Shown piece after piece: positions 51,905-60,625 of a DNA stretch of 64,000 bases. Every line of letters begins with the position of its first letter. Position 1 is the first letter of the stretch. Origin of the DNA: Rhodanobacter sp. C01 (GTDB taxonomy: Bacteria; Pseudomonadota; Gammaproteobacteria; Xanthomonadales; Rhodanobacteraceae); NCBI RefSeq assembly GCF_002001045.1, contig NZ_MUNR01000014.1, forward strand, positions 620,001 through 684,000, given 5' to 3'. Below the pieces are notes generated by a model that worked only from the letters and a program-made list of their open reading frames with translations, was not told where the DNA came from and searched no databases. The position numbers and the translations under genes were made by a program.

Positions 51905-53020
51905 ATGACTTCCCATCCTCCCACCCCGTTTTCGCGCCGTGCGTTCCTCAGAACCCTGGCGCTGGCCGGCGGGGCCGGCGTACTTGGCCTGCCGGATTGG
52001 GTTGGCGCGCGGCCTGATTCGCCCGCAGCGGCAAGCGGCACGGTCATGGAACACGCCGATCACGCGCGCGACTGGGCCTGGCTGGTCGGCAACTGGGACG
52101 TGTGGCACCGTCGGTTGAAGGAACGTCTGGTCGGCGACACGCATTGGCAGACATTTGCCGGCCGAAGTGCGTTGTGGCTGACCTTGGGCGAGCTGGGCAC
52201 GATCGACGACAACGTGATCGAGCTACCCGGCGATCCCTACCGTGGATTGACCATGCGCGCGTTCGACCCAGGCACCGGCAAATGGTCGATCTGGTGGCTC
52301 GACGGACGCACCCCGACCCACATCGATCCACCCGTGCTGGGCGGCTTCCACGGCGATACCGGCCTGTTCTTCGGCCACGACACGTTCAAGGGTCGTCCGA
52401 TCACGATGCGCTTCCGCTGGAGCGACATCCACAGCTCGCGGCCATGGTGGGAGCAGGCGTTCTCCGCCGACGACGGCGCCCGTTGGGAGGTCAACTGGCG
52501 CAACTACTTCACGCGCACCTCGGCCATGCCGATCCCGCTGCCCAAGTTGGCGGATGCGCCGCGCGACTTCGATTTCCTGGTCGGATCGTGGAACGTGCGG
52601 CACCGTCGCCTACGCCATCGCCTGGTCGGCAACCACGACTGGGACAGCTTCGGCGGTACGCTGGTCAACTGGCCGGTACTGGGCGGGCATGGCAACGTGG
52701 GCGACAACGTCATGGCATTGCCCTCCGGTACGGTCCGTGGCATCGGCCTGCGTGCCTTCGACCGCGCGAGCAGGCAGTGGTTGAGCTGGTGGCTCGACAG
52801 CAGGACGCCTTCGGTCATCGAGCCGCCCGTGCGTGGCCGCCGCATGGGCGACGTCGCTACCTTCATCGGTGATGACCAACTGGACGGCCGTTCGATCAAG
52901 ACGCGGGTGGTCTGGTCACGCATCACCGCGCATTCGGCGCGCTGGGAGCAGTCCTGTTCGGCGGACGGCGGTGCGACCTGGGAGTTGAACTGGGTCAGCG
53001 ACTTCACGCGAACGGCCTGA
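51905..53020 (+). CDS. Tat-exported protein made of two tandem homologous domains
   Basis: 371 residues. Twin-arginine signal SRRAFLRTLALAGGAGVLGL. The mature protein is an internal duplication of about 150 residues: DWAWLVGNWDVWHRRLKERL against DFDFLVGSWNVRHRRLRHRL, FDPGTGKWSIWWLDGRTP against FDRASRQWLSWWLDSRTP, and GARWEVNWRNYFTRT against GATWELNWVSDFTRT. The pattern of strands, GxW starts and WWLDxRTP is lipocalin/DUF1579-like. Export through Tat suggests a folded or cofactor-bearing protein. Divergent from LysR and probably under its control. Confidence 0.85.
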   Translation: MTSHPPTPFSRRAFLRTLALAGGAGVLGLPDWVGARPDSPAAASGTVMEHADHARDWAWLVGNWDVWHRRLKERLVGDTHWQTFAGRSALWLTLGELGTIDDNVIELPGDPYRGLTMRAFDPGTGKWSIWWLDGRTPTHIDPPVLGGFHGDTGLFFGHDTFKGRPITMRFRWSDIHSSRPWWEQAFSADDGARWEVNWRNYFTRTSAMPIPLPKLADAPRDFDFLVGSWNVRHRRLRHRLVGNHDWDSFGGTLVNWPVLGGHGNVGDNVMALPSGTVRGIGLRAFDRASRQWLSWWLDSRTPSVIEPPVRGRRMGDVATFIGDDQLDGRSIKTRVVWSRITAHSARWEQSCSADGGATWELNWVSDFTRTA

Positions 53021-53178
53021 GATCTATTTCTTTTCAAAGCGAGTGTACTGAAGGCAACTTTCGCAACGTCGTGACAGAGAGGGTAGTGGATTTGCCCGCG
53101 TCGGTCCCCGATAAGATCGACTTTGTCCAAACTGCCGAACTTCGCGAGTCATGGGAATGGCCGCGCTGCCCGCTATTG

Positions 53179-53208
53179 AAAAAGGTGTCAGGGACAATTC
53201 CTGACAGC
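53179..53208. repeat. TGTCAGG/CCTGACA-family repeat, best copy
   Basis: AAAAAGGTGTCAGGGACAATT then CCTGACAGC; TGTCAGG (53186-53192) and CCTGACA (53200-53206) form a perfect 7-bp stem with a 7-nt loop. It lies in the 283-bp gap between convergent genes. The neighbouring bases show nothing else. Confidence 0.65.
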
Positions 53209-53303
53209 ACAGAGACAACTCTTCTGCTGGCCAGAGGGGATGAAGGTGGTTATGTCGAGCGCCGTGCTTGGATCATGTCCATTTGTTTGCGTCGCGGTTT
53301 TGC

Positions 53304-53690
53304 TCATGCGTCCGGATGGTTTCGGACTGCCGTCCTTGGCGTCAGGCGCAGGCCGCTGCTTCGACAGACATCGATGTGCGGAAAGAGCTGGGTGCGTCCA
53401 CCATGGAAGGTGATGCGGAGGTCGCGCAGACATCCGCCGGCGGGGACATCGAAGGTCATCGACGTCAGGCCGCCCTGCAGCGGCTCGCCGAGTTCGATGT
53501 CCTGGAAGGCATCGCGGTCGGCAGGGGCGATGGCAAGCGCAACGACACTGTCAAACGTGGCATTCACCAGATCGAAGTGCCGAGCGGGTCTGCGCACTGC
53601 ATTGGCGCTGGTCGCCGATGGAACGACGAGCAGATTGCCAAGCGCGACGGCAAACATGCCGATGAGGACGGTGGCACGGGTCGGACTCAT
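53304..53690 (-). CDS. Small secreted hypothetical protein
   Basis: 128 residues from the ATG at 53690, with CGGAG upstream. Signal peptide VLIGMFAVALGNLLVVPSATSA. The mature part has alternating strands (HFDLVNATFDSVVALAIAPA, SMTFDVPAGGCLRDLRITFH, LFPHIDVCRSSGLRLTPR) and two cysteines that could pair. The spacing suggests a small beta-sandwich, but no family is recognised. The upstream extension seen in frame to 53861 is rejected because it lacks a ribosome site and would bury the signal. Divergent from the LytS-like kinase gene at 53898. Confidence 0.7.
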   Translation of the reverse strand: MSPTRATVLIGMFAVALGNLLVVPSATSANAVRRPARHFDLVNATFDSVVALAIAPADRDAFQDIELGEPLQGGLTSMTFDVPAGGCLRDLRITFHGGRTQLFPHIDVCRSSGLRLTPRTAVRNHPDA

Positions 53691-53897
53691 GGAGATGCTC
53701 CGGTTGAGGTGAGGTGCCCCCAGTGACTCGTGCGCACTCGGTCGGCACCGCGATATGGCCCGATGGTGGCGTCTTGCGAAAGCGGTTCGGGACGAATCGT
53801 CGTGACGAGGTGGCGAATCGTAGTGGCATCGCAAATTGCTTTTCAGCGCTGTGCGCTGCACCTAGGATGGCCACTCCAACCCACGGGACATCCCGCG

Positions 53898-55010
53898 ATG
53901 ATGGTTCGCCTCGGCAACACGCAGATCGGTCTGTTCCGCTATCTCGGTCTGTGGACGGCGGTGGTCGTGCTATTCGGGATGCAGAATTTTGTGGCCGATG
54001 CAATGAATGGACGCACGTGGTCGGCGTGGGATTATCTGCGTTGGTCGGGTATCCGCTGGTACACTTGGGCGGCACTGGCGCCGCTGGTGTTCAGGCTCGC
54101 CGAACGTTATCCCATATATGGGTCGCTGCGCCTGCGCGACCTTGGCGCACAATTGGTCGCGAGCATGGCGGTTACCTTGCTGGTTTTGGTGATCGGGGCG
54201 TTTGTTTCAACCGCGTTTGAGCCCAGTAATTTCGACACGCAACTGCGCTATTTCCTAGGCTTTTATGTCGCTACGGGATTGCTGACTTATTGGGCCTTGT
54301 ACGCAGTGCAGCGAGCCGTGCAGTTCTACGAGGAGAAAACGCACCGCGAAGTGGAAGCGAGCCGGCTGGCGACGGAGCTAGCACAGTCGCGCCTGCGTGC
54401 GCTGAAGTCGCAACTGCAGCCGCATTTCCTTTTCAACACGCTGCACGCGATCGCGACATTGCTGGATGAAGACACGTTATCGGCCGAAGACATGCTGCTG
54501 CGCCTGAGTGACTTGCTGCGCGCATTCCTCGAGGACTACGATGGGCAAGAAGTCAGTTTGCGGCGGGAGCTGGTGCTGCTGGATCTCTACCTCGGCATCC
54601 AGCGCATCCGTTTCAAGGATCGCCTCACCACGCAGATCTACATCGCCCCGGACACGCTGGATTGCGCTGTGCCCAGCCTGATCCTGCAGCCGATCGTTGA
54701 GAACGCCATCGCCCATGGGATCAGCAAGCGGGTCGGCATGGACTGCATAGAGGTAGAAAGCCGGCGCGAGGGCGACACCCTGTGCATCGATGTGCGCAAC
54801 CGCAACAGCACACTGCAAGCGGGTCCTGCCTCCGCGTCGGGGCATGGCATCGGCCTGTCGAACACCGAATTGCGCCTGCGTGAGCTGTATGGCGATGTTG
54901 CGCAGGTGCGCCTGGACATGATCTGGCCCGAGGGTGTGGTCTGCCGGCTTCGCCTGCCGTTTCGCGAGATCGGCGAACAGGACGATGCACCCGAGGTCGC
55001 GTCCGCATGA
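53898..55010 (+). CDS. LytS/AlgZ-family sensor histidine kinase
   Basis: 370 residues from ATG 53898. Four hydrophobic helices without an obvious extracytoplasmic domain (LGLWTAVVVLFGMQNFVA, WAALAPLVFRLAERYP, VASMAVTLLVLVIGAFV, YFLGFYVATGLLTYWAL). The His-kinase motif LKSQLQPHFLFNTLHAIATL contains the phosphoacceptor His, and the ATP lid region has PIVENAIAHGISKR and GIGLSNTELRLRELYG. Start codon pair ATG-ATG. The stop overlaps the regulator start (ATGA), forming a coupled two-component pair. Confidence 0.93.
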   Translation: MMVRLGNTQIGLFRYLGLWTAVVVLFGMQNFVADAMNGRTWSAWDYLRWSGIRWYTWAALAPLVFRLAERYPIYGSLRLRDLGAQLVASMAVTLLVLVIGAFVSTAFEPSNFDTQLRYFLGFYVATGLLTYWALYAVQRAVQFYEEKTHREVEASRLATELAQSRLRALKSQLQPHFLFNTLHAIATLLDEDTLSAEDMLLRLSDLLRAFLEDYDGQEVSLRRELVLLDLYLGIQRIRFKDRLTTQIYIAPDTLDCAVPSLILQPIVENAIAHGISKRVGMDCIEVESRREGDTLCIDVRNRNSTLQAGPASASGHGIGLSNTELRLRELYGDVAQVRLDMIWPEGVVCRLRLPFREIGEQDDAPEVASA

Positions 55011-55795
55011 ACATTGCGACCCTGGTCGTGGACGACGAGCCGATCGCGCGCCATGCCATCATGCGCCTGCTGCGCGACGACCCCGACATCGAGCTGCTAG
55101 CCGAGTGTGGTGATGGCCTGTCGGCAGTCGCGGCGATACGCAGCCAGTCGCCGGACCTGGTCTTTCTCGACATCCAGATGCCTGCGATGAGCGGCATCGA
55201 CGTGGTGGCGACCATTGGCGCAGAGCGCATGCCGGCGACGGTGTTTGTCACCGCCTTCGAGCAATACGCGGTGCGGGCGTTCGAGGCAAACGCGGTGGAT
55301 TACCTGGTGAAGCCGTTCAGTCGGGAGCGCTTCGCGAACACGCTGCGGCGCGTGAAGGCGCGGTTGTCCACTGGCGAGAGCGTAAGCAGTGGCGGCTCCG
55401 CGCAAATCCTGCAGGCGCTCGACGCCTTGCGCCAGCGCGATGACTACATCCAGCGCATTCCCGTGCGCAGCGACGAGCACATCAGCTTCATCGACGTCGA
55501 CCACATCGTGTGGATCAAGGCCAGCGGCAACACCGTGCAGATTCATCTGGCCGATGGTGTCCACGAACTGCGCGAGACCATGAGCGCACTCGCCGCGCGA
55601 CTCGACCCGCGGCATTTTGCACGCGTCCATCGCTCAGCCATCATCAACATACGCCGGATCCAAGCCATCCATCCGTGGTTCAACGGCCATCACGTGGTCA
55701 CGATGGATACCGGCCAGAAACTGCGCATGAGCCGCTACCAGCACGAAACCTTCCTTCGTCTGGTCTCGGCCAGCGGCGGCAGGCGTGTGGAATAG
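55007..55795 (+). CDS. LytTR-family response regulator
   Basis: 262 residues. The receiver has VVDDEP, the phosphoacceptor in LVFLDIQMPAMSG, T in FVTAFEQYA and K in YLVKPFSRERF. The C-terminal LytTR DNA-binding domain spans RIPVRSDEHISFIDVDHIVW to FNGHHVVTMDTGQKLRMSRY. Such regulators (AlgR, LytT, BtsR) bind direct repeats. ATGA overlap with the kinase. The next gene, an M61 peptidase, starts 149 bp downstream and may be a target. No binding repeats were identified in the gap. Confidence 0.94.
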   Translation: MNIATLVVDDEPIARHAIMRLLRDDPDIELLAECGDGLSAVAAIRSQSPDLVFLDIQMPAMSGIDVVATIGAERMPATVFVTAFEQYAVRAFEANAVDYLVKPFSRERFANTLRRVKARLSTGESVSSGGSAQILQALDALRQRDDYIQRIPVRSDEHISFIDVDHIVWIKASGNTVQIHLADGVHELRETMSALAARLDPRHFARVHRSAIINIRRIQAIHPWFNGHHVVTMDTGQKLRMSRYQHETFLRLVSASGGRRVE

Positions 55796-55944
55796 GGGCA
55801 CGGCTGCGAACAGTGAGGCGCAGCGTCATTTCGCCGTGGCCGGGTTTCTTGCCCGCGCTCTGGAATAGAACAAATCGGGCTACATGGCTTGCGCAGCGAT
55901 GTTAAATTGTGCGAATTCCCTGGGTCTGTCTGTCGGAGTTCATC

Positions 55945-57903
55945 ATGTCCCTTGCCTGTCCCTCCCGGTCGCCGTCTGACGCGCGCCACACGCTTGTACG
56001 TCTTGCTGTAGTCATATCGATGGCCTTCGCGACAGGAGCCGTATGCGCGCAGGAACCGCGAACCGACCAGGTGCCTCCGCCACAAGACACGCCCTATGTC
56101 GGCACGATCCCGATCCATGTCGATGCCAGCGATACGACGCAGGGCATTTTCCGCGTCCATGAAACGATTCCGGTGAGGGCGGGTGCGTTGACGCTGTTGT
56201 ACCCGCAGTGGATTCCGGGCGATCACTCGCCGACGGGACCTATCGCCATGCTCGCTGGCCTCGAGCTCCGCGCCAACGGCAAGCGGCTGATGTGGAAACG
56301 CGACAAGTACAACGTGTACGCATTCCATCTCGACGTGCCTGCAGGCGTCTCCACGCTCGACGTGGCATTCCAGTATCTGTCGGGACGCACCGAGAACCAG
56401 GGCTTCGACATCACCGACCGCATGATGGACATGGAATGGAGCAAGGTATCGTTGTATCCGGCCGGCTATTTCTCGCGCGGCATCACCTTCGCGCCGAGCG
56501 TGACGCTGGCGCATGGCTGGCAGCTCGGCACCGCATTGGAGACGGCCTCGCAATCGGGCGACACCACCACCTTCAAGCCGGTGACGTTAAACAACCTGGT
56601 CGATTCGCCGATCTACGCGGGCCAATACTTCAAACGGGTCGATCTCAATCCGGGCGGTGACGCGCCGGTGCACCTGAACCTCGTCGCCGACGCGCCGAAG
56701 TACCTGGAGATGACGCCCGAACAGTTGAAGGTGCATCGTGCGCTGGTGACGCAGGCAGTGAAGCTGTTCGGCTCGCACCATTACGACCACTACGACTTCC
56801 TCTTCTCGCTGTCGGATGTGCTGGATGGCAACGGCACCGAGCATCACCAATCCAGTGAAGACGGCATGGGCGCCGACTACTTCACTGCCTGGAGCGAAAA
56901 CTCCCCGGGTCGCGACCTGCTGGCCCACGAGTACACGCATTCGTGGAACGGCAAATTCCGCCGCCCGGCTGATTTGTGGACGCCCAACTTCAATGTGCCG
57001 ATGGGAGATTCGCTGCTGTGGGTGTACGAGGGACAGACGCAATACTGGGGTTACATACTGACCGCGCGTGCCGGCATGTGGACGGCGCAGGAGTTCCGCG
57101 ACGCGCTGGCGATGGAGGCGGCCAATTACAGCCGCAACCGCGAAGGCTTCCAGTGGCGCACGCTGGAAGACACCACCAATGATGCGACTGCTGCCCGCCG
57201 CTCCAGCCTGCCGTACCGCAGCTGGCAGATGAGCGAGGATTACTACAGTGGTGGCCAGATGATGTGGCTGGAAGTGGACGCCAAGCTGCGCGCACTGACG
57301 CATGACCAGAAGTCGCTGGACGATTTTGCGCGCACGTTCTTCGGTGTCGACAATGGCAGTTACGTCACCAAGACCTACACCTTTGACGATGTGGTGGCGG
57401 CCCTGAACGGCGTGGCTGCATACGACTGGGCGAGTTTCCTGCACGCGCGTGTCGATGCGCTCAATCCACCGCTGGAGAACGGCATCGCGGCGACCGGCTG
57501 GAAGCTGGTCTACACCGATCAGGAAAGCGGGTACGAAAAGCAGTACAACACCCGGCCGGAACCGTCCCGCCATCTGTACAACTTTGCCTGGTCGATCGGC
57601 TTGACGATGACCGACAAGGGCGAGGTCAACGACGTGCGCTGGGATGGGCCGGCATTCAAGGCCGGCGTCAGCAGCGGCGCCACCTTGGTTGCGGTGAATG
57701 GGCAAGACTATTCGAGCGATGTGCTGAAGAGCGCGATTGCGGCGGCCAAGGACAGCAAGACGCCGATCCAGTTGCTGCTCAAGTATCAGGGTGGGTACCG
57801 CACGGTACCGGTGGATTACCACGGTGGCCTGCAGTACCCGCATCTGGTGCGCGTTGAAGGTACGCCGGACTACCTGAGCGAGATCATCGCGCCGCGCAAG
57901 TAG
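55945..57903 (+). CDS. Secreted M61-family peptidase with PDZ domain
   Basis: 652 residues from the ATG at 55945, with TCGGAG upstream; the in-frame extension to 55909 lies before the signal peptide (LVRLAVVISMAFATGAVCA). The zinc motif HEYTHSWNG has H328, E329 and H332; the following LWVYEGQTQYWGYIL holds the third ligand Glu. The C-terminal PDZ domain (KGEVNDVRWDGPAFKAGVSS) helps substrate selection. M61 includes glycyl aminopeptidases and peptidases that act on Gly/Ala-rich peptides. All catalytic elements are intact. It follows the LytTR pair and is closed by a hairpin at 57937. Confidence 0.94.
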   Translation: MSLACPSRSPSDARHTLVRLAVVISMAFATGAVCAQEPRTDQVPPPQDTPYVGTIPIHVDASDTTQGIFRVHETIPVRAGALTLLYPQWIPGDHSPTGPIAMLAGLELRANGKRLMWKRDKYNVYAFHLDVPAGVSTLDVAFQYLSGRTENQGFDITDRMMDMEWSKVSLYPAGYFSRGITFAPSVTLAHGWQLGTALETASQSGDTTTFKPVTLNNLVDSPIYAGQYFKRVDLNPGGDAPVHLNLVADAPKYLEMTPEQLKVHRALVTQAVKLFGSHHYDHYDFLFSLSDVLDGNGTEHHQSSEDGMGADYFTAWSENSPGRDLLAHEYTHSWNGKFRRPADLWTPNFNVPMGDSLLWVYEGQTQYWGYILTARAGMWTAQEFRDALAMEAANYSRNREGFQWRTLEDTTNDATAARRSSLPYRSWQMSEDYYSGGQMMWLEVDAKLRALTHDQKSLDDFARTFFGVDNGSYVTKTYTFDDVVAALNGVAAYDWASFLHARVDALNPPLENGIAATGWKLVYTDQESGYEKQYNTRPEPSRHLYNFAWSIGLTMTDKGEVNDVRWDGPAFKAGVSSGATLVAVNGQDYSSDVLKSAIAAAKDSKTPIQLLLKYQGGYRTVPVDYHGGLQYPHLVRVEGTPDYLSEIIAPRK

Positions 57904-57936
57904 GGCGAATCCGGTAGCGAAATCACCAGAGCAGTA

Positions 57937-57967
57937 CAGAGGTCACCTCTCGAAGAAGTGACCTCTG
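57937..57967. terminator. Bidirectional terminator-like hairpin
   Basis: CAGAGGTCAC (57937-57946) and GTGACCTCTG (57958-57967) form a perfect 10-bp stem with an 11-nt loop between the convergent M61 and peroxiredoxin genes. T tracts on both sides are weak. Confidence 0.6.
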
Positions 57968-57998
57968 CGTGGTTCCCGTTCTTTCATCGGACTCGCGA

Positions 57999-58562
57999 TT
58001 ACTTCGCAGTGCTGTCCGGTCGCTCGAGCGCCTTCACCGCATTGAGCGTCTCTTCGACATGCTTGGTGGGACTGAGGCTGGAATAGACATAGGTGATTTT
58101 CCCGGACGGGGCGATCACGTACGAGGTACGGTCCGACCAGCCCGGCTTCATCATGAGCAGCGCGTCATATTGCTTGGCGATCTTCGCGCCTTCGTCGGCG
58201 GCGACCGGGAACTTGCCGCTGCAGTGATCAGCTTCCTTCGAGAACGCGGCCAGCTGGTCGAGGTTGCCGGCGGTGACGCCGATAACGGTGGCATGTGCTG
58301 CCGTGAATTGAGGAATAGCCTCGGAGAACAGGTGCGCCTCGACGTTGCATCCCGAGGTGTGCGGTGCAGGGAAGAAGTAGACCACCACCGGTCCTTTCTT
58401 CAGCGCATCAGCGAGCTTGAACGTGAAGGGCTGGCCCGCGAGATAGGCGGGCGCAGTGAAATCAGGCGCCTGGGTGCCTTCCTTCAGTGCGGCAAACGCC
58501 GGGGTGGCGAGCGTGGCGGTACCGACGAGGGCGACGGCTGCAAACTTCAGCAATGACTTCAT
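57999..58562 (-). CDS. Exported peroxiredoxin (AhpC/TSA, BCP-like)
   Basis: 187 residues from the ATG at 58562, with AGGAG upstream. Signal peptide FAAVALVGTATLATPAFA. Thioredoxin-fold peroxidase with PAPHTSGCNVEAHLFSEAIP, whose C72 is the peroxidatic cysteine. A second Cys (DHCSGKF) could be the resolving residue, pointing to an atypical two-Cys BCP-type enzyme. It reduces peroxides in the periplasm, probably fed by a membrane thiol carrier. DsbA elsewhere in the window is not a direct partner. Monocistronic. Confidence 0.9.
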   Translation of the reverse strand: MKSLLKFAAVALVGTATLATPAFAALKEGTQAPDFTAPAYLAGQPFTFKLADALKKGPVVVYFFPAPHTSGCNVEAHLFSEAIPQFTAAHATVIGVTAGNLDQLAAFSKEADHCSGKFPVAADEGAKIAKQYDALLMMKPGWSDRTSYVIAPSGKITYVYSSLSPTKHVEETLNAVKALERPDSTAK

Positions 58563-58696
58563 GGGTGTGGCTCCTGGGGAGACGGATGGGTCAGCCTGTT
58601 TATACGCCAGAAGTGTCTGGACGGATGCTGCCTGCACGAGACCATATCAAAGCAAGCGCTCTCGCTTGTGCTGGATCGGAAGAGGCCGTGGAGCAT

Positions 58697-58936
58697 CTAG
58701 CTGATGTCGGAGCTCGTGGTTTGCGTTCCCTGATCCCCGCCTGGCTGCCAGTGGAACACTTCGTCGACCCGCTTGCCGAAGAGATGGGCGATGCGGAAAG
58801 CGACGTCCAGCGACGGCGAATAGCGCCCCTGTTCGATCGCGGCGATAGTCTGGCGCGTGAGGCCGACGCGCCGGCCCAACTCGGCCTGCGTCATGTCCTG
58901 CGCGAGGAAGCGCAGAAGGCGGACCTCGTTGGTCAT
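58697..58936 (-). CDS. XRE-family transcriptional regulator, short form
   Basis: 79 residues from the ATG at 58936, 4 bp after the stop of the membrane gene. A single HTH (DMTQAELGRRVGLTRQTIAA, IEQGRYSPSLDVAFRIAHLF) fills the protein, which ends in a short tail containing DEVFHWQPGGDQG. Regulators of this type (YgzD-like, about 70 residues) are typically encoded with a small membrane protein. Upstream in-frame start codons overlap the previous gene and are rejected. Confidence 0.92.
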   Translation of the reverse strand: MTNEVRLLRFLAQDMTQAELGRRVGLTRQTIAAIEQGRYSPSLDVAFRIAHLFGKRVDEVFHWQPGGDQGTQTTSSDIS

Positions 58937-58940
58937 CGTT

Positions 58941-59366
58941 TCAGTGGGCAAGACGTGGCTGCCGGTAGCCGATCAGGATCAGTGCATAGCGCGCCGTCTC
59001 GGTCAGCACGATGAAGAACAGTGCGGCGTTGACGAGCTCCCACCCACTATTGTTGAACGGCATGACCATGCCGACCACGATCATGCCCGTCAGCAGGATG
59101 AAATAAGCCGTACGGGTCGCGCGCCCGTCGATGGTGCGGTCGCGTTCGTCTTGGAGGAGCGGCTCGTCAGCTTCATGCCGCTTGATCATCAGCAGGCCGC
59201 AGATATAAGCCACGGCATGGAAACTGGCCACCACGGCCAGGCAACCGATGCGTTCCAGCATGGTCGGCTGCAGGTACGGAAGCCCGATCTGGGCCACGAA
59301 GTAGATGCAGTAGACGGGACACATGCTCCACAAGGCGAGCCACGCGCGCTTTTGAAGTGATGACAT
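58941..59366 (-). CDS. Four-helix membrane protein paired with XRE regulator (DUF2178-like)
   Basis: 141 residues. Four helices (LALWSMCPVYCIYFVAQIGL, GCLAVVASFHAVAYICGLLM, TAYFILLTGMIVVGMVMPF, ELVNAALFFIVLTETARYAL) and the characteristic cytoplasmic DERDRTIDGRATR loop, which matches the DUF2178-like proteins that accompany XRE regulators. It is the first gene of a two-gene operon with a strong sigma-70 promoter upstream (59399-59427). Function unknown; the pair may act as a membrane-state sensor with its repressor. Confidence 0.85.
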   Translation of the reverse strand: MSSLQKRAWLALWSMCPVYCIYFVAQIGLPYLQPTMLERIGCLAVVASFHAVAYICGLLMIKRHEADEPLLQDERDRTIDGRATRTAYFILLTGMIVVGMVMPFNNSGWELVNAALFFIVLTETARYALILIGYRQPRLAH

Positions 59367-59398
59367 GATTCGACTCGTGAGTTAAACAATGTGCACTC

Positions 59399-59427
59399 AA
59401 TGTAAAATATATATAACATCATGTCAA
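59399..59427 (-). promoter_or_regulatory. Sigma-70 promoter of the XRE/membrane operon
   Basis: On the minus strand TTGACA (59427-59422), a 17-nt spacer and TACATT (59404-59399). The surrounding 50 bp are very AT-rich (TATATATAT in the spacer), in sharp contrast to the rest of the window. The predicted transcription start is about 59392, 26 bases before the ATG at 59366. Confidence 0.75.
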
Positions 59428-59480
59428 GTAATTTAACCAAATGAGTCGGCGGCTGGCCGCCTCGGTCCGTGGGCCTTTGT

Positions 59481-60323
59481 CTAGCACCGTGTCGCCAGTA
59501 CGCCGTCCAGCGCCAGTTGCGCCTTGAAGCCGGCTTTGTCCAGCCGTTTTTCCACCTCGCGCGGGACATCGCGCCCGCTGGTGAGCTTGTTCGGGCTGCC
59601 GGTGTAGTGAAACAGGCGTCCACCCCGGCGCAGCACGCGCGCAAACTGGTCGTAGAGCGCCTGCGAGTACAGCTCGCCGGCGATGCCGAAGCGTGGCGGG
59701 TCGTGCAGCAGCGCGTCCACTGAGGCGTCGGCGATCTGTGCGATTGCCTGCGACACGTCGGCATGGGCGAGCTGCAGGCGCCCACCACTGGCGGTTGCAT
59801 CGGGGTCAGGTGACCATGGGTTGAGCGTGCGCAGCCACAGCACGTCGGCGTTCTTCTCGAACGAGTGGATGCGCGTCACACCGGCCTCCAGACAGCAGGC
59901 TGCGAAGTAGCCCAGACCACCGCAAGTATCAAGCACCACCTTGCCGCGCGGCTCGACCAGCGCCACCTTGCGGCGTGCATCCTCGAACGGCGATTCCTTC
60001 GAGGTAGGCAGCATCTTGATGCCGTCGATCTCGAAGGTGGGCGCGCCCCACTCGGTCGGTATCAGCTTGATCAGCGAGCCGGCATAGCGCGACACCGGCG
60101 CGAACTCGTTGCCGTCCCAGTAGTAAATCGTGCGGTCTTTCAGCGCGTGCGGGTACGGATAGTGCCGACCTCGCCACTGCCAGGCATCCGCCTGCAGCTG
60201 CGTGTCGCCTTTCGAGCGGGCCAAGTCCAGCGAGCCGAGCCATTCGCCCATACCGGCATCGCGTGCGGCCAGCAGCGCCTCGGCAATCGGGCGCGTGAGC
60301 AGGGGGCCGGAATAGTGCGGCAT
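59481..60323 (-). CDS. Class I SAM-dependent methyltransferase
   Basis: 280 residues from the ATG at 60323, with AGGAG upstream; the frame is open to 60569, but the extension lacks a ribosome site. SAM-binding motif I is VVLDTCGGLGYFAACCLEAG, motif II acidic HSFEKNADVLWLR, and motif IV is LLHDPPRFGIAG. A DPPR-type motif IV is found in RNA and protein N- or C-methyltransferases; the substrate is unassigned. About 120 residues precede motif I and have no recognised domain. Confidence 0.82.
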   Translation of the reverse strand: MPHYSGPLLTRPIAEALLAARDAGMGEWLGSLDLARSKGDTQLQADAWQWRGRHYPYPHALKDRTIYYWDGNEFAPVSRYAGSLIKLIPTEWGAPTFEIDGIKMLPTSKESPFEDARRKVALVEPRGKVVLDTCGGLGYFAACCLEAGVTRIHSFEKNADVLWLRTLNPWSPDPDATASGGRLQLAHADVSQAIAQIADASVDALLHDPPRFGIAGELYSQALYDQFARVLRRGGRLFHYTGSPNKLTSGRDVPREVEKRLDKAGFKAQLALDGVLATRC

Positions 60324-60553
60324 GACGGGCAATCTCCTGGAGCAGCGGCCGCAGACTGCAACGCGACGAAGGGGCGGCATCGTAACCCACTGCGTGGCCG
60401 GAGTCGTCGAATTGGCAGGTTTCGAACGTGAGGTCGTGGCTGGCATCGGCCGCTGTCGGGCGTACGCGCCGCTAATCTGCGTGGCCGGGAAAAAGGTGCG
60501 ACAGGAAGTAACTCTGGCTCGACTTATCCGCGCTGCTCGGCATCGGAACAAAC

Positions 60554-60579
60554 GCCGAGGGGCAAACAAGCCCCTCGGC
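60554..60579 (-). terminator. Rho-independent terminator of the 60626 gene
   Basis: GCCGAGGGGC and GCCCCTCGGC form a perfect 10-bp stem with a 6-nt loop. On the minus strand it is followed by GTTTGTT. It closes the secreted protein gene to its right. Apart from this element the 302-bp gap (60324-60625) holds nothing identifiable. Confidence 0.75.
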
Positions 60580-60625
60580 TTCCACTCTTGTCAGCCAGAT
60601 TTCAGCTTACGGCGATCTGGTGTAA

